Of a DNA stretch of 64,000 nt, positions 53,043-62,175 are shown in pieces. Each line of letters starts with the position of its first letter. Within the stretch, counting starts at the first letter, position 1. The position numbers and the translations under genes are program-made. The DNA is from Mycobacteroides chelonae (GTDB lineage: Bacteria; Actinomycetota; Actinomycetes; Mycobacteriales; Mycobacteriaceae): assembly GCF_016767715.1 (NCBI RefSeq), contig NZ_CP050145.1, forward strand, positions 992,001 to 1,056,000, in the 5' to 3' direction. A model generated the notes under the pieces. That model saw only the letters and a program-made list of their open reading frames with translations, was not told where the DNA came from and searched no databases.

Positions 53043-53285
53043 TCAGTCCCAGTCGCCGTGCTTCCAGTGGCCCTTGCCCCAACCGTTGCCATGTCCGCCG
53101 CGCCAGCCGCGATCCCAGCCGCGGTCCCAGTTGCCGTCCGCACAAACGGTCACGCGTGGGTAGGTATCCACGGAGCCGCAAATGTCTGGATCTGCCTTTG
53201 CCGAGGTTGCAGAGGCCATACCTCCAACGAACAAACCACTAGCAACGACTCCAATTGCCAAGGCTGAGGGCAGGATTCGTTTCAT
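53043..53285 (-). CDS. Small secreted Gly/Trp/His-rich protein
   Basis: An 80-residue precursor with a clear signal peptide (MKRILPSALAIGVVASGLFV, cleavage near SAKA/DPD). The mature peptide of about 48 residues has a Cys pair (DICGSV and TVCADG) and then a low-complexity tail rich in Gly, Trp, Lys and His (WDRGWRGGHGNGWGKGHWKH). Histidine-rich tails may bind metal, and MntH, a manganese importer, is encoded 26 bases upstream on the same strand, so a metal-related role is possible. Confidence 0.75.
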   Translation of the reverse strand: MKRILPSALAIGVVASGLFVGGMASATSAKADPDICGSVDTYPRVTVCADGNWDRGWDRGWRGGHGNGWGKGHWKHGDWD

Positions 53286-53311
53286 GATTCACAGCGTACT
53301 CCCAGGAGAAA

Positions 53312-54541
53312 CTAGTTCGCAAGGGTAAGGAAAACCAGCACGGCGTTCAGCAGTGTGATGAGCGCGGCGATGATCCAGCCCAGCATCGTCGTCACGCGAT
53401 GGTTCACATCGGTGCCCATCAGCCTGTGATCGCTGGTCAGTCGGACAAGCGGTATGAGGGCGAAGGGGATGCCGAAGGACAACACCACCTGTGACACCAC
53501 GAGTGCCCTGGTGGGGTCGATACCCGCGGCCAGGATCGCCAGCGCCGGGAGCAGCGTGACCAGCCGTCGCGCCACCATGGGGACGGACCGGCGGAGAAGT
53601 CCTTGCATGATCATGGCGCCGGCGTAGGCGCCGACCGAGGACGATGCGAGCCCGGAGGCGAGCAGGCCGATCGCGAACAGCAGGGCAACAGTGGGCCCGA
53701 GGCTGTCGCGAACGGCGGCGTGTGCGCCCTCGATCGTGTCGACGCCGTCGCGGCCCTTCAGGTTGGTGGCCGCTACCAGCAGCATTGCCATGTTCACCGC
53801 GCCGGCGAAGAGCATCGCCAGGCTCACATCCCAACGGGTGATGCGCAGTAGCCTGCGTCGCGGCTCGCCCTCTTCAGGACGTCCGTGTCTGTCGCGGGCC
53901 AGCCCGGAATGCAGATATACGGCGTGTGGCATGACCGTGGCACCCAGCATGGCTGTCGCCAGCATCAGGCTCTCGGCGCCCTGGAATCGGGGGATCAGCC
54001 CCGCGGCGGCCTCGCCCAGCGGCGGCGGTTCCACGACGACGCTGGCGAGGAATCCGACAGCGATGATGGCCAGCAGTGCCGAGATCACATATTCGAACGA
54101 GCGTTGTCCGCGTTGGTCCTGCACGGCAAGCAGCACCATCGAGACGATTCCGGTGATAACACCACCGAGCAGTAGTGGCAGGTCGAACAACAGGTTCAGC
54201 GCGATGGCGCCGCCCACGACCTCTGCCAAATCCGTTGCCATGGCTACTAATTCGGCCTGCATCCAAAACGCCAGCCGGGTGGGTCGTGACATGCGATTGC
54301 CGACGGCCTCGGGCAGCGATTGCCCGGTGACGAGACCCAGCTTCGCTGAGAGGTACTGCACCAGCCCGGCCATCACATTGGCGGTGACGATCACCCACAC
54401 CAGCAGGAAGCCGTACTTGGCGCCCGCGCTGACATTCGAGGCGACGTTTCCGGGGTCGACATAGGCAATGGCTGCGACGAAAGCGGGTCCGAGTAGGTAA
54501 AACCCGTGCATTGGTCGCGTCTGCTTCGGCCGCTCCAGCAC
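53312..54541 (-). CDS. mntH: NRAMP family manganese/divalent metal transporter
   Basis: A 409-residue, eleven-helix NRAMP protein. Metal-binding motifs are intact: DPGN in YVDPGNVASNVSAG (helix 1) and MPHAVYLHS (helix 6, with the A-x-x-M-P-H core). It imports Mn2+ or Fe2+ with protons. A 10-base direct repeat AGTACCCGAA occurs twice within 54559-54590 just upstream and could be a regulator site. The small His-rich secreted protein follows on the same strand. Confidence 0.95.
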   Translation of the reverse strand: MLERPKQTRPMHGFYLLGPAFVAAIAYVDPGNVASNVSAGAKYGFLLVWVIVTANVMAGLVQYLSAKLGLVTGQSLPEAVGNRMSRPTRLAFWMQAELVAMATDLAEVVGGAIALNLLFDLPLLLGGVITGIVSMVLLAVQDQRGQRSFEYVISALLAIIAVGFLASVVVEPPPLGEAAAGLIPRFQGAESLMLATAMLGATVMPHAVYLHSGLARDRHGRPEEGEPRRRLLRITRWDVSLAMLFAGAVNMAMLLVAATNLKGRDGVDTIEGAHAAVRDSLGPTVALLFAIGLLASGLASSSVGAYAGAMIMQGLLRRSVPMVARRLVTLLPALAILAAGIDPTRALVVSQVVLSFGIPFALIPLVRLTSDHRLMGTDVNHRVTTMLGWIIAALITLLNAVLVFLTLAN

Positions 54542-54558
54542 CCACGCCTCCTATTTCA

Positions 54559-54590
54559 AGTACCCGAATAGAAAAGTTAGAGTACCCGAA
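54559..54590. repeat. Direct repeat AGTACCCGAA x2 before mntH
   Basis: Copies at 54559-54568 and 54581-54590, 22 bases apart (two helical turns), within 50 bases of the mntH start. Possible metalloregulator or promoter element. Confidence 0.45.
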
Positions 54591-54630
54591 ACTTTGTGCT
54601 GCGGGGAGGCCACCTCAGGGTGGCGTTCGC

Positions 54631-55440
54631 CTAGTTGGTGCTGGCCTTCTCGGCCTGACGCTTTTTGACGCTGGCCTCGAGCTTGGCGAGTAGATCAGAG
54701 ACATCGGTGGCATCGAGTTCGGTGGGGGCCTCATCTTTGGTGAACGCCTCGCCACCTTCGAGCTTGGCCTCCACCATCTCCAGCAGCTGCGACTGGTACG
54801 TGTCGTTGTATCGGCTCGGATCGAAATCGTCGGCCATCGACTCCACCACTTGTCCCGCCATCGACAGTTCGGCCGGTTTGATCTTCACTTCCTGGTCCAG
54901 TACCGGGAAGTCGGGTTCGCGGATCTCGTCAGGCCAGAGCAGCGTGTGGATGATCATCACCTGACGTGTGCCGAAGTCCTTGACCCGCAAGGCCGCGAGG
55001 CGTGTCTTGTTGCGCAGCGCGAAATGCACGATCGCCACCCGGTCCGTCTGCGCGAGTGTCTGTGCCAGCAGCACATACGATTTCGAAGACTTGCTGTCGG
55101 GCTCGAGGTAATAGCTCTTGTCATACAGCAGCGGGTCGAGTTCGGCGGCGGGAATGAACTCCAGCACCTCGATCTCGCGGCTGGACTCGGCAGGCAGCGT
55201 CGCCAGATCCTCATCGGTGATCACGACGGTGCGGCCGTCCTCGGCCTCGTAGGCCTTGTTGATATCCCGGAACTCGACGATCTCACCGCATTCTTCGCAG
55301 GTGCGTTTGTAGCGGATCCGGCCATTGTCCTTGTTGTGGACCTGATGGAACTTGAGGTCGTGGTCCTCGGTCGCGCTGTATACCTTGACAGGGACGTTCA
55401 CCAGCCCGAAGGCGAGGGAGCCCTTCCAGATGGAACGCAT
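54631..55440 (-). CDS. ku: Non-homologous end-joining protein Ku
   Basis: A 269-residue bacterial Ku, the homodimeric ring that binds DNA ends and recruits LigD. The core starts RSIWKGSLAFGLVNVPVKVYSAT and includes CEECGEIVEFRDINKAYE, LIFTLLWP-type strand (MIIHTLLWPDEIREPDF) and AGQVVESMADDFDPSRYNDTYQ. The short C-terminus (LEASVKKRQAEKASTN) is basic, as in mycobacterial Ku. ATG 55440 overlaps, head to head, the start of ligD at 55430, so both are made from one tight divergent promoter region. Confidence 0.96.
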   Translation of the reverse strand: MRSIWKGSLAFGLVNVPVKVYSATEDHDLKFHQVHNKDNGRIRYKRTCEECGEIVEFRDINKAYEAEDGRTVVITDEDLATLPAESSREIEVLEFIPAAELDPLLYDKSYYLEPDSKSSKSYVLLAQTLAQTDRVAIVHFALRNKTRLAALRVKDFGTRQVMIIHTLLWPDEIREPDFPVLDQEVKIKPAELSMAGQVVESMADDFDPSRYNDTYQSQLLEMVEAKLEGGEAFTKDEAPTELDATDVSDLLAKLEASVKKRQAEKASTN

Positions 55441-57781
55441 ATCCCCAGTATGGCCCACCGGAGCCGCGCAGTCCGCGACATCCGGTGCGGGATCAACCGC
55501 GTTCGTGCGCCTCACCAATGCGGACAAGGTGCTGTATCCGCCAAGCGGAACCACTCCGGCCACCACCAAGGCGGACGTTTTCGGCTACTACACCGCCATC
55601 GCTCCGTTCATGCTGCCGCACCTCGCGGGGCGCCCGGTCACCCGTAAGCGGTGGCCTAACGGCGTTGAGCAGCCGTCTTTCTTCGAGAAGGACCTCGCGC
55701 CGTCGGCCCCCGATTGGCTTCCCCGGCGGCGGATCGAACACAAATCCCGCTACGTCACCTACCCGTTGATCGACACTTCGGTGGCGCTGGCCTGGATAGC
55801 CCAGCAGGCGGCACTGGAAGTACATGTGCCGCAGTGGCGGTTTGTTGGCGAAAATCCTGGACCGGCAACACGATTGGTATTCGATCTGGATCCGGGCGAA
55901 GGGGTGGACCTACCGCAGCTGGCACAGGTCGCCCGCGCGGTGCGCGATGTACTCGGCGATATCGGTCTGACCACCTTTCCCTTGACCAGCGGGAGCAAGG
56001 GGCTGCATCTGTATGTGCCGCTGGCGCAGCCGGTCAGCTCATCCGGTGCGGTGACCGTCGCGAGAAGGGTCGCGATGCAGCTGGAGCAGTCGATGCCGGA
56101 TCTGGTCACCGCGACGATGACCCGGGAACTGCGTGCAGGCAAGGTTTTCGTGGATTGGAGTCAGAACAGCGGTTCCAAGACAACGGTTGCCCCTTACTCG
56201 CTGCGTGGCCGCGAGGCGCCGACCGTAGCCGCACCCCGGACGTGGGACGAATTGGACGACCCCGAACTGCGCCAGTTGCGGTTTGATGAAGTACTGGCGC
56301 GCGCCGAGCGTGACGGTGATCTGCTGACAGGGCTCGATGATGTGGTGATTGTCGAAGACAGGCTGTCTACGTACCGCAGCATGCGCGATCCGGCGCGCAC
56401 CCCCGAACCGGTACCTGCCGTCGAACCGCTAGCAGGTCACGATAGTTCGTTTGTAATCCAGGAACATCACGCCACCGCGCTGCATTACGACTTTCGGTTG
56501 GAGCGCGACGGTGTGCTGGTCTCGTGGGCGGTCCCCAAGAATCTGCCCATGGAGCCGTCCGTCAATCACCTTGCGGTGCATACCGAGGATCACCCGCTCG
56601 AATACGGAACCTTTGAGGGGACCATTCCGAGGGGGGAGTACGGCGCCGGCGAGGTCACCATCTGGGACTCGGGAACCTATGACACCGAGAAGTTCATCGA
56701 TCCGCGCGACGGTTCCGGTGCCGACGGCGGGTCAAAGGGAGAAGTCATTGTCACCCTGCACGGCAAGCGAATCTCGGGGCGGTATGCGCTGATTCAGACC
56801 GATGGCAAGCAGTGGCTGGCGCACCGCATGAAGGATCAGCGATCACCTGGCGCAATGCCAGTGGGCCTCGCGCCGATGCTGCCGACTACCGGTTCTGTGG
56901 CGGGATTGACCGCCGATGAGTGGGCATTCGAAGGCAAATGGGACGGTTATCGTCTACTCCTCGAATGCGACCACGGCCGGTTGCGGGCCGTGGCACGCAG
57001 CGGGCGCGATGTCACCGAGGAGTTCCCGGCCTTGCAGCAACTCGCCCGGGAATTGGCCGAGCACCGTGTGGTTCTCGATGGTGAGGTGGTGGTGCTGGAT
57101 TCCAAGGGGCTGCCGAGCTTCTCGCTGCTACAGAATCGGGCACCGAGCGCCGACGTCCGATTTTGGGCATTCGATCTGCTGTATCTAGATGGAAAATCCC
57201 TGTTGCGCAACAAGTATCGTGACCGGCGCCGCCTGCTCGACGTGCTGGGGGCCGGCACCGAGATGATGACCGTTCCGGAACAACTGGGCGGCGACGGAGA
57301 AGCGGCGCTGGCTCATTCGCACGAGCGGGGCTGGGAGGGCGTCGTCGCCAAACGGCTGGATTCGGCGTATACGCCGGGGCGCACCCAGTCCTGGATCAAG
57401 GCGAAGAACTGGAGTAGCCAAGAGGTCGTGATCGGTGGTTGGCGTAAGGGGCAGGGCGGACGCAGCAGCGGGATCGGTGCTCTGCTGATGGGGATACCGG
57501 CGCCCGACGGGCTCCGTTATGCCGGACGGGTGGGCACCGGATTCACAGAGAAGGAGCTGGCGTCACTCAAGGAGCAGCTGGAGCCGTTGCACTGTGACGA
57601 ATCACCCTTCAGTGCACCGCTTTCCGCGGTCGAGGCCAAAGATGTGCAGTTCGTCGAACCGGTACTGGTCGCCGAGGTTCGCTACGGGGATCGCACGCCC
57701 GGCGGGATTCTCAAGCACTCCAGCTGGCGTGGTCTGCGCACCGATAAGTCAGTTGGCGACGTCGAGCTCGATCTCGGGTAG
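55430..57781 (+). CDS. ligD: Multifunctional ATP-dependent DNA ligase LigD
   Basis: A 783-residue end-joining enzyme in mycobacterial order. First is the polymerase/primase domain (about 20-300; catalytic acids in LVFDLDPGEG and FVDWSQN). A 3'-phosphoesterase domain follows at about 345-490 (FVIQEHHATALHYDFRLE, HPLEYGTFEGTIPRGEYGAG). Last is the ATP-dependent ligase domain (about 500-783), with the adenylated lysine in FEGKWDGYR and EGVVAKRLDSAYTPGR. All three active sites look intact. The start is ATG 55430, inside the Ku start region; a later start is possible because the first 20 residues are not conserved. Confidence 0.95.
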   Translation: MERISPVWPTGAAQSATSGAGSTAFVRLTNADKVLYPPSGTTPATTKADVFGYYTAIAPFMLPHLAGRPVTRKRWPNGVEQPSFFEKDLAPSAPDWLPRRRIEHKSRYVTYPLIDTSVALAWIAQQAALEVHVPQWRFVGENPGPATRLVFDLDPGEGVDLPQLAQVARAVRDVLGDIGLTTFPLTSGSKGLHLYVPLAQPVSSSGAVTVARRVAMQLEQSMPDLVTATMTRELRAGKVFVDWSQNSGSKTTVAPYSLRGREAPTVAAPRTWDELDDPELRQLRFDEVLARAERDGDLLTGLDDVVIVEDRLSTYRSMRDPARTPEPVPAVEPLAGHDSSFVIQEHHATALHYDFRLERDGVLVSWAVPKNLPMEPSVNHLAVHTEDHPLEYGTFEGTIPRGEYGAGEVTIWDSGTYDTEKFIDPRDGSGADGGSKGEVIVTLHGKRISGRYALIQTDGKQWLAHRMKDQRSPGAMPVGLAPMLPTTGSVAGLTADEWAFEGKWDGYRLLLECDHGRLRAVARSGRDVTEEFPALQQLARELAEHRVVLDGEVVVLDSKGLPSFSLLQNRAPSADVRFWAFDLLYLDGKSLLRNKYRDRRRLLDVLGAGTEMMTVPEQLGGDGEAALAHSHERGWEGVVAKRLDSAYTPGRTQSWIKAKNWSSQEVVIGGWRKGQGGRSSGIGALLMGIPAPDGLRYAGRVGTGFTEKELASLKEQLEPLHCDESPFSAPLSAVEAKDVQFVEPVLVAEVRYGDRTPGGILKHSSWRGLRTDKSVGDVELDLG

Positions 57782-58057
57782 CGGGTACGGCGGTGCGCCG
57801 ACGCCCGCTACCGAGAAGTGGCCCCACGGGGTCTGCTCGGTGATGCGCCCTTGCGCGCTGGTCTCGCCCACGGCGATGGTCACCTGGGTTCCGCCCTTGA
57901 GCTCACCGCCCTCGGGTTTGGCGTAAATCGTTCCCTGCCAGTGGAACTTGCCATCCAGGGGGTTGAAGAAACCGATCAGCCGCACCCGCGACTCGACGGT
58001 GAACTCGCCTGCGGTGATAACCGCCGGGCCGTCATACAGATCGTCGTCATCCATCAT
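57749..58057 (-). CDS. DUF4873 domain protein
   Basis: A 102-residue protein: DLYDGPAVITAGEFTVESRVRLIGFFNPLDGKFHWQGTIYA and GTQVTIAVGETSAQGRITEQTPWGHFSVAGVGAPP are the DUF4873 pattern, often found fused or next to monooxygenases in mycobacteria. Its ATG (58057) overlaps the stop of the diiron oxygenase gene in an ATGA arrangement, so the two are translationally coupled. The 3' end overlaps ligD on the other strand by 33 bases. Confidence 0.85.
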   Translation of the reverse strand: MMDDDDLYDGPAVITAGEFTVESRVRLIGFFNPLDGKFHWQGTIYAKPEGGELKGGTQVTIAVGETSAQGRITEQTPWGHFSVAGVGAPPYPLPEIELDVAN

Positions 58058-58968
58058 GCGACGAACTTCGCTTTGCGCCACATCCAGCGCGACGTTCCGC
58101 CCATCAGGCCGATGCCGGTGAGGAAGTTGTACAGCGGTGCGAAACCGAGCTGTTGGGTCTGGCGGAAGTTCTCGTTGCGATACGCGATCCGCTGGGTTTG
58201 ATATCCGGGCAACCCGACATTGCGGTACATCTTCGGATTCGTGAACAGGTACATGAAGATGGGGCCACCGAAGCCGTTGACCTGCCGGACGATGAAACGC
58301 GCATACCGCGGCAGTTTGTCAACACGCTGGCGCAGCCCGTCGCGGGCGAACTGGATGTGCCGGGCTTCCTCGGTGACGTGAATTCGCATGAGCCGCGCGA
58401 CCATTGGCTGCAGCTCGGGATCATCCATCATCTCGCGCTGGATGGCGTCGAAGATCTCCTCGCCAATCAGCGCGGCAACCCACAGCATTGGGCCCTTGAG
58501 GACCAGCGGCAGGGCGTTGGCCAGCCACCGCTGGTAGAGCGGTAGCCGGTAGGGCTCGACACCGGCTTGCGATATCGCCTTACCGAACATCGTCATGTGG
58601 CGGGTCTCGTCACCGATCTCGGTGAGCGAATAGAAGGTCTCGCTGCTGTTCGGTCTGGCGTGCATGAGAGCGCGCAGCAGGCTCTGGTTGAGGATGTTCT
58701 CGAACCAGATGCCGACCGAGAGCACGTTGGCCATCTCGTGCTTGGACAGCTCGATCTGTTCAGCGCGTGACATGTTGTTCCAGATGTCGGTGCCGTACAG
58801 GGAGATTGCCTTCGGGGGCAGGAAGTACTTGTCCGGATCCAACGGCGCATCCCAGTCCAGATCCACCATTGGCTGGTAGGAGCGGCGCACCGAGCCCTTG
58901 AGTAGCCGGTCGGAGTATTCCTCCCGATTCGGGGTGCGGGCGGGGCCGTTATTGAGGGTAGACGTCAC
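58054..58968 (-). CDS. AurF-like diiron oxygenase
   Basis: A 304-residue protein of the AurF/p-aminobenzoate N-oxygenase family (formerly DUF3066). Helices carry the carboxylate-bridged diiron ligands, seen in EIGDETRHMTMFGKA and HVTEEARHIQFARDGL. Members oxidise amines or hydroxylate lipids; mycobacterial substrates are mostly unknown. It is followed by the DUF4873 gene with a 4-base overlap and is divergent from a TetR gene, with AAACGTAAACGTT-like repeats between (about 58995-59008). Confidence 0.88.
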   Translation of the reverse strand: MTSTLNNGPARTPNREEYSDRLLKGSVRRSYQPMVDLDWDAPLDPDKYFLPPKAISLYGTDIWNNMSRAEQIELSKHEMANVLSVGIWFENILNQSLLRALMHARPNSSETFYSLTEIGDETRHMTMFGKAISQAGVEPYRLPLYQRWLANALPLVLKGPMLWVAALIGEEIFDAIQREMMDDPELQPMVARLMRIHVTEEARHIQFARDGLRQRVDKLPRYARFIVRQVNGFGGPIFMYLFTNPKMYRNVGLPGYQTQRIAYRNENFRQTQQLGFAPLYNFLTGIGLMGGTSRWMWRKAKFVA

Positions 58969-59077
58969 CGTTGACAGTCCTTTCCGTTAGGATGTCAAAC
59001 GTAAACGTTGCAGGTTGGGGCGTCAAGTGAGACGCGAAGTGCCACGTAATTTTTGTGGCGAACGAAAGTAGGCACCG

Positions 59078-59728
59078 ATGAAAGTGAGCCGGTCAAGCCA
59101 TCGCGGCCGTACCCGCGATCACGGCGAGATTCGCCGCCGCATTCTCGATGCCGCCGAAGAATGCTTGCTGGAGCACGGCTATGAGGCGCGCCTGCATGCG
59201 CTGATCGCCAAGAAGGCCGGTCTGTCGAGGCCCACCGTCTACAAACACGTGGGTGATCAGGCCGCGATCATCGAGGCACTGTTCCATCGGGAGTTTCTCC
59301 GGTTCGGCGAAATACTGGAGCCGGTCTTCGCGACGGCGAAGACCCCCCGCACCGGATTCATCGATGCCATCGTGCGCATCGTCCAGCACGGACGCCATCA
59401 CCCGTTGCTGCAGAAGGGTCTCAAGGAGAACCCCGAGCAGGTGTTGCCTTATCTGACCGTCAAGGCGCGTCCGTTCATCGATCAGACGACCGTGCTGCTG
59501 GCCCCGTACTTCCGCAAGTTGCTTACCGACGAGCAGCTGGCCGCCATCGACGTCAAGGCCGCCGCCGAGTGGAGCTTCCGGATCGCTGCCTCGCTACTGG
59601 TCACTCCCGGCGTCGTGGAGACTCAGACCGACGAGCAGCTGGGTGATTTCATCGGCAACCTGCTCACCGTATCGGCGATCACTGAGGGGATCTCGGCGGT
59701 GTTAACTCCCAATTCGGCTGCTTCCTAA
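59078..59728 (+). CDS. TetR family transcriptional regulator
   Basis: A 216-residue TetR protein with helix-turn-helix HALIAKKAGLSRPTVYKHVGDQAAIIEALF at about 45-75 and a conventional helical effector domain. It is divergent from the AurF-like oxygenase gene across 109 bases and probably represses it. Its stop is 6 bases before cobF, so cobF may be co-transcribed, although a functional link is not obvious. Confidence 0.9.
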   Translation: MKVSRSSHRGRTRDHGEIRRRILDAAEECLLEHGYEARLHALIAKKAGLSRPTVYKHVGDQAAIIEALFHREFLRFGEILEPVFATAKTPRTGFIDAIVRIVQHGRHHPLLQKGLKENPEQVLPYLTVKARPFIDQTTVLLAPYFRKLLTDEQLAAIDVKAAAEWSFRIAASLLVTPGVVETQTDEQLGDFIGNLLTVSAITEGISAVLTPNSAAS

Positions 59729-59734
59729 GCCGCG

Positions 59735-60484
59735 ATGCGACGGATCCGCGTCATCGGGATCGGTGCCGGCCATCCCGAGTACCTGACCGTGCAGGCCATC
59801 GCAGCGCTCAACGAGGTCGACGTCTTCTTCGTCGCAGACAAGGGCGATACCAAGGGCGACCTGGTCGAGTTGCGCCGCCATATCTGCGAGCGGTACATCA
59901 CCGAACCCGACTATCGCTTCGTCGAACTGCCCGACCCGGTGCGTGGCAGGGGCGAGTATCAGGGTGCGGTGAAGCAGTGGCACGCAGAACGGGCCGCGTT
60001 GTGGGGCAAAGCAATTGCTTCCGAGTTGCCGGAGGGTGGCGTCGGCGCCTTTCTGGCCTGGGGTGATCCGTCCCTCTACGACAGCACACTGCGCATCCTC
60101 GACGCGATCCCGGCTGAGGATCCTCATACGTTCGACTACGACGTGCTGCCGGGTATCACCGCAGTCTCCGCGCTTACCGCGCGGCACCGGATCGTGCTGA
60201 ACGGTATCGGGGAACCCGTGCTCATCACGACGGGGCGCCGGTTGCTGGACGAATGGCCTCGCACCGGAACCGTTGTGGTGATGCTCGACGGTGATTGCGC
60301 ATTCCGGCAGCTGGACCCGTCAACGCAGATCTGGTGGGGTGCCTATCTGGGCACAGAGCACGAGCTGCTGGTATCGGGGGCCATCGGCGAGGTGGGCGAG
60401 CGGATCGCCGAGATACGCGCCTCGGCCCGGGTCGAACACGGCTGGATCATGGACACCTATCTACTGCGGAGTGTCGGCGAGTAG
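59735..60484 (+). CDS. cobF: Precorrin-6A synthase (deacetylating)
   Basis: A 249-residue SAM-dependent tetrapyrrole methylase of the aerobic cobalamin pathway; it methylates C-1 of precorrin-5 with loss of acetate to give precorrin-6A. The family opening IRVIGIGAGHPEYLTVQAIAALNEVDVFF and the loops AFLAWGDPSLYDSTLRIL and DYDVLPGITAVSALTARH are clear, and the C-terminal DGDCAFRQLD and QIWWGAYLGTEHELL are CobF-specific. It is isolated from other cob genes here, as in other mycobacteria where the genes are dispersed. Confidence 0.94.
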   Translation: MRRIRVIGIGAGHPEYLTVQAIAALNEVDVFFVADKGDTKGDLVELRRHICERYITEPDYRFVELPDPVRGRGEYQGAVKQWHAERAALWGKAIASELPEGGVGAFLAWGDPSLYDSTLRILDAIPAEDPHTFDYDVLPGITAVSALTARHRIVLNGIGEPVLITTGRRLLDEWPRTGTVVVMLDGDCAFRQLDPSTQIWWGAYLGTEHELLVSGAIGEVGERIAEIRASARVEHGWIMDTYLLRSVGE

Positions 60485-60499
60485 AGGCAGACTGGGCCC

Positions 60500-61363
60500 A
60501 TGCCCGAACTACCCGAAGTCGAGGCGCTCGCTGACCACCTGCGTCGCCACGCCACCGGGGCCACCGTCGGCCGCATCGACGTCTCGGCATTCTCGGTGCT
60601 CAAGACCTTCGACCCGCCGGTCACGTCTCTGCACGGCCACACGGTGACGGGTGCGACGCGTTGGGGCAAGTACCTGGGCCTTCAGGTTGGCAGTCACTAC
60701 CTGATCACTCATTTGTCGCGAGCGGGGTGGCTGCGCTGGTCGGACAAGCTGGCCGCCGCGCCGCTCAAACCGGGCAAGGGGCCCATCGCGCTGCGGGTTC
60801 ATCTTGGAACACCCGGCGAGGCACCGGGATTCGACCTCACGGAAGCCGGCACCCAAAAGCGATTGGCTGTCTGGGTCGTGGCAGACCCGGCTGCTGTGCC
60901 GCAGATCGCCGCACTGGGGCCCGACGCCCTCTCGCTGACCGACACCGGGTTGGCCGACATCCTGTCCGGCACTACCGCACGTCTGAAGAACGTGATCACC
61001 GACCAGCGGGTGATCGCCGGGATCGGCAACGCCTACAGCGACGAGATCCTGCATGTGGCCAAGCTGTCCCCTTTCGCCAGTGGAAAGACGCTCACCGAGG
61101 GTCAACGCACGGCGCTGTACGAGGCCATGCAGTCGGTTCTCACCGATGCTGTGCAGCGCAGCGTGGGACAACAGGCGGCGACTCTCAAGGGGGAGAAGCG
61201 ATCCGGACTGCGGGTTCATGCCCGCACGGGGATGCCCTGCCCGGTGTGCGGTGACGTGGTGCGGGAGGTGTCCTTCGCCGACAAATCCTTCCAGTACTGC
61301 CCGACATGCCAGACCGGCGGCAAGGTGCTGGCCGACCGTCGGCTCTCGCGGCTCCTGAAATAA
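60500..61363 (+). CDS. Fpg/Nei family DNA glycosylase
   Basis: A 287-residue base-excision repair enzyme. The N-terminal MPELPEVE provides the catalytic proline and glutamate; GIGNAYSDEILHVAKLSPF is the helix-two-turn-helix; the C-terminal zinc finger is complete (CPVC and CPTC, with K/Q residues of the beta-hairpin). It removes oxidised bases and nicks the strand. Subtype, Fpg2/MutM-like or Nei, cannot be settled by eye. It starts 15 bases after cobF. The SDR gene follows 9 bases after its stop. Confidence 0.92.
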   Translation: MPELPEVEALADHLRRHATGATVGRIDVSAFSVLKTFDPPVTSLHGHTVTGATRWGKYLGLQVGSHYLITHLSRAGWLRWSDKLAAAPLKPGKGPIALRVHLGTPGEAPGFDLTEAGTQKRLAVWVVADPAAVPQIAALGPDALSLTDTGLADILSGTTARLKNVITDQRVIAGIGNAYSDEILHVAKLSPFASGKTLTEGQRTALYEAMQSVLTDAVQRSVGQQAATLKGEKRSGLRVHARTGMPCPVCGDVVREVSFADKSFQYCPTCQTGGKVLADRRLSRLLK

Positions 61364-61372
61364 AGTGGCAAC

Positions 61373-62122
61373 GTGACGCGACAGAAGATCCTCATCACCG
61401 GGGCAAGCTCCGGCCTGGGCGCCGAGATGGCCCGTCAGTTCGCCGCGAAGGGACGCGACCTGGCACTGTGCGCCCGGCGCACCGAGGCGCTGGAAGAACT
61501 CAAGGCGGAGCTGTTGGCCGCCAGCCCGGGCATCAAGGTCGCCGTGCGTTCCCTGGATGTCACCGACCATGACTCGGTGCCGGTGGTCTTCGGCGAGCTG
61601 CGCGACGAGCTCGGCGGTCTGGATCGCGTGGTTGTGAACGCCGGAATCGCCAAGGGCTGGCACTTGGGCGGCGGCAAGTCGTGGGCCAACATTCAAACCA
61701 TCGAAACCAATCTCATTGGTGCGCTGGTGCAGATCGAGGCGTCGCTCGCACTGTTCAAAGAGCAGGGGCGCGGGCACCTGGTGCTTATCTCGTCGGTGAC
61801 CGCTGCCAAGGGGCTACCGGGTACGAAGGCCGCGTATGCGGCAAGCAAGGCTGGGCTCTCCTCGCTGGGCGAGTCGCTGCGCGCCGAATATGCCAGTGGC
61901 CCAATCAAGGTCAGCACCATCGAGCCGGGGTATATCCAGACCGACCTGAGCGCCAAATCGCCCACCACGCCGATGATGGTGGACACCAAGACCGGTGTGA
62001 CTGCCATGGTGGATGCCATCGAGAGGGAGCCCGGCCGCGCCGCGGTGCCCCGCTGGCCGTGGGCCCCGGTGACCTTGATCATGCGCCTGATTCCGCCGCG
62101 TTTGGCCGGGCGCCTGGCCTAA
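61373..62122 (+). CDS. Short-chain dehydrogenase/reductase
   Basis: A 249-residue SDR. The nucleotide-binding motif GASSGLG is at 10-16, CARRTEAL and LDVTDHDSV suggest NADP specificity, NAG follows strand 4, and the catalytic pair is Y155 and K159 in YAASKAG with the serine in LVLISSVTA. EPGYIQTDLS ends the core. Length is typical for a classical SDR. The substrate is unknown. It is probably co-transcribed with the glycosylase gene just upstream. Confidence 0.92.
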   Translation: MTRQKILITGASSGLGAEMARQFAAKGRDLALCARRTEALEELKAELLAASPGIKVAVRSLDVTDHDSVPVVFGELRDELGGLDRVVVNAGIAKGWHLGGGKSWANIQTIETNLIGALVQIEASLALFKEQGRGHLVLISSVTAAKGLPGTKAAYAASKAGLSSLGESLRAEYASGPIKVSTIEPGYIQTDLSAKSPTTPMMVDTKTGVTAMVDAIEREPGRAAVPRWPWAPVTLIMRLIPPRLAGRLA

Positions 62123-62175
62123 TCGGCCATGGGTTTCCCACATGGGACTTTGTGCCCACGTGGGATGCTGAACCT

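Noticed and set aside
60509..61777. A 422-codon minus-strand frame across the glycosylase and SDR genes
   Set aside because: The plus strand carries two well-defined enzyme families with all active-site residues; the antisense frame has no domain and spans both genes.
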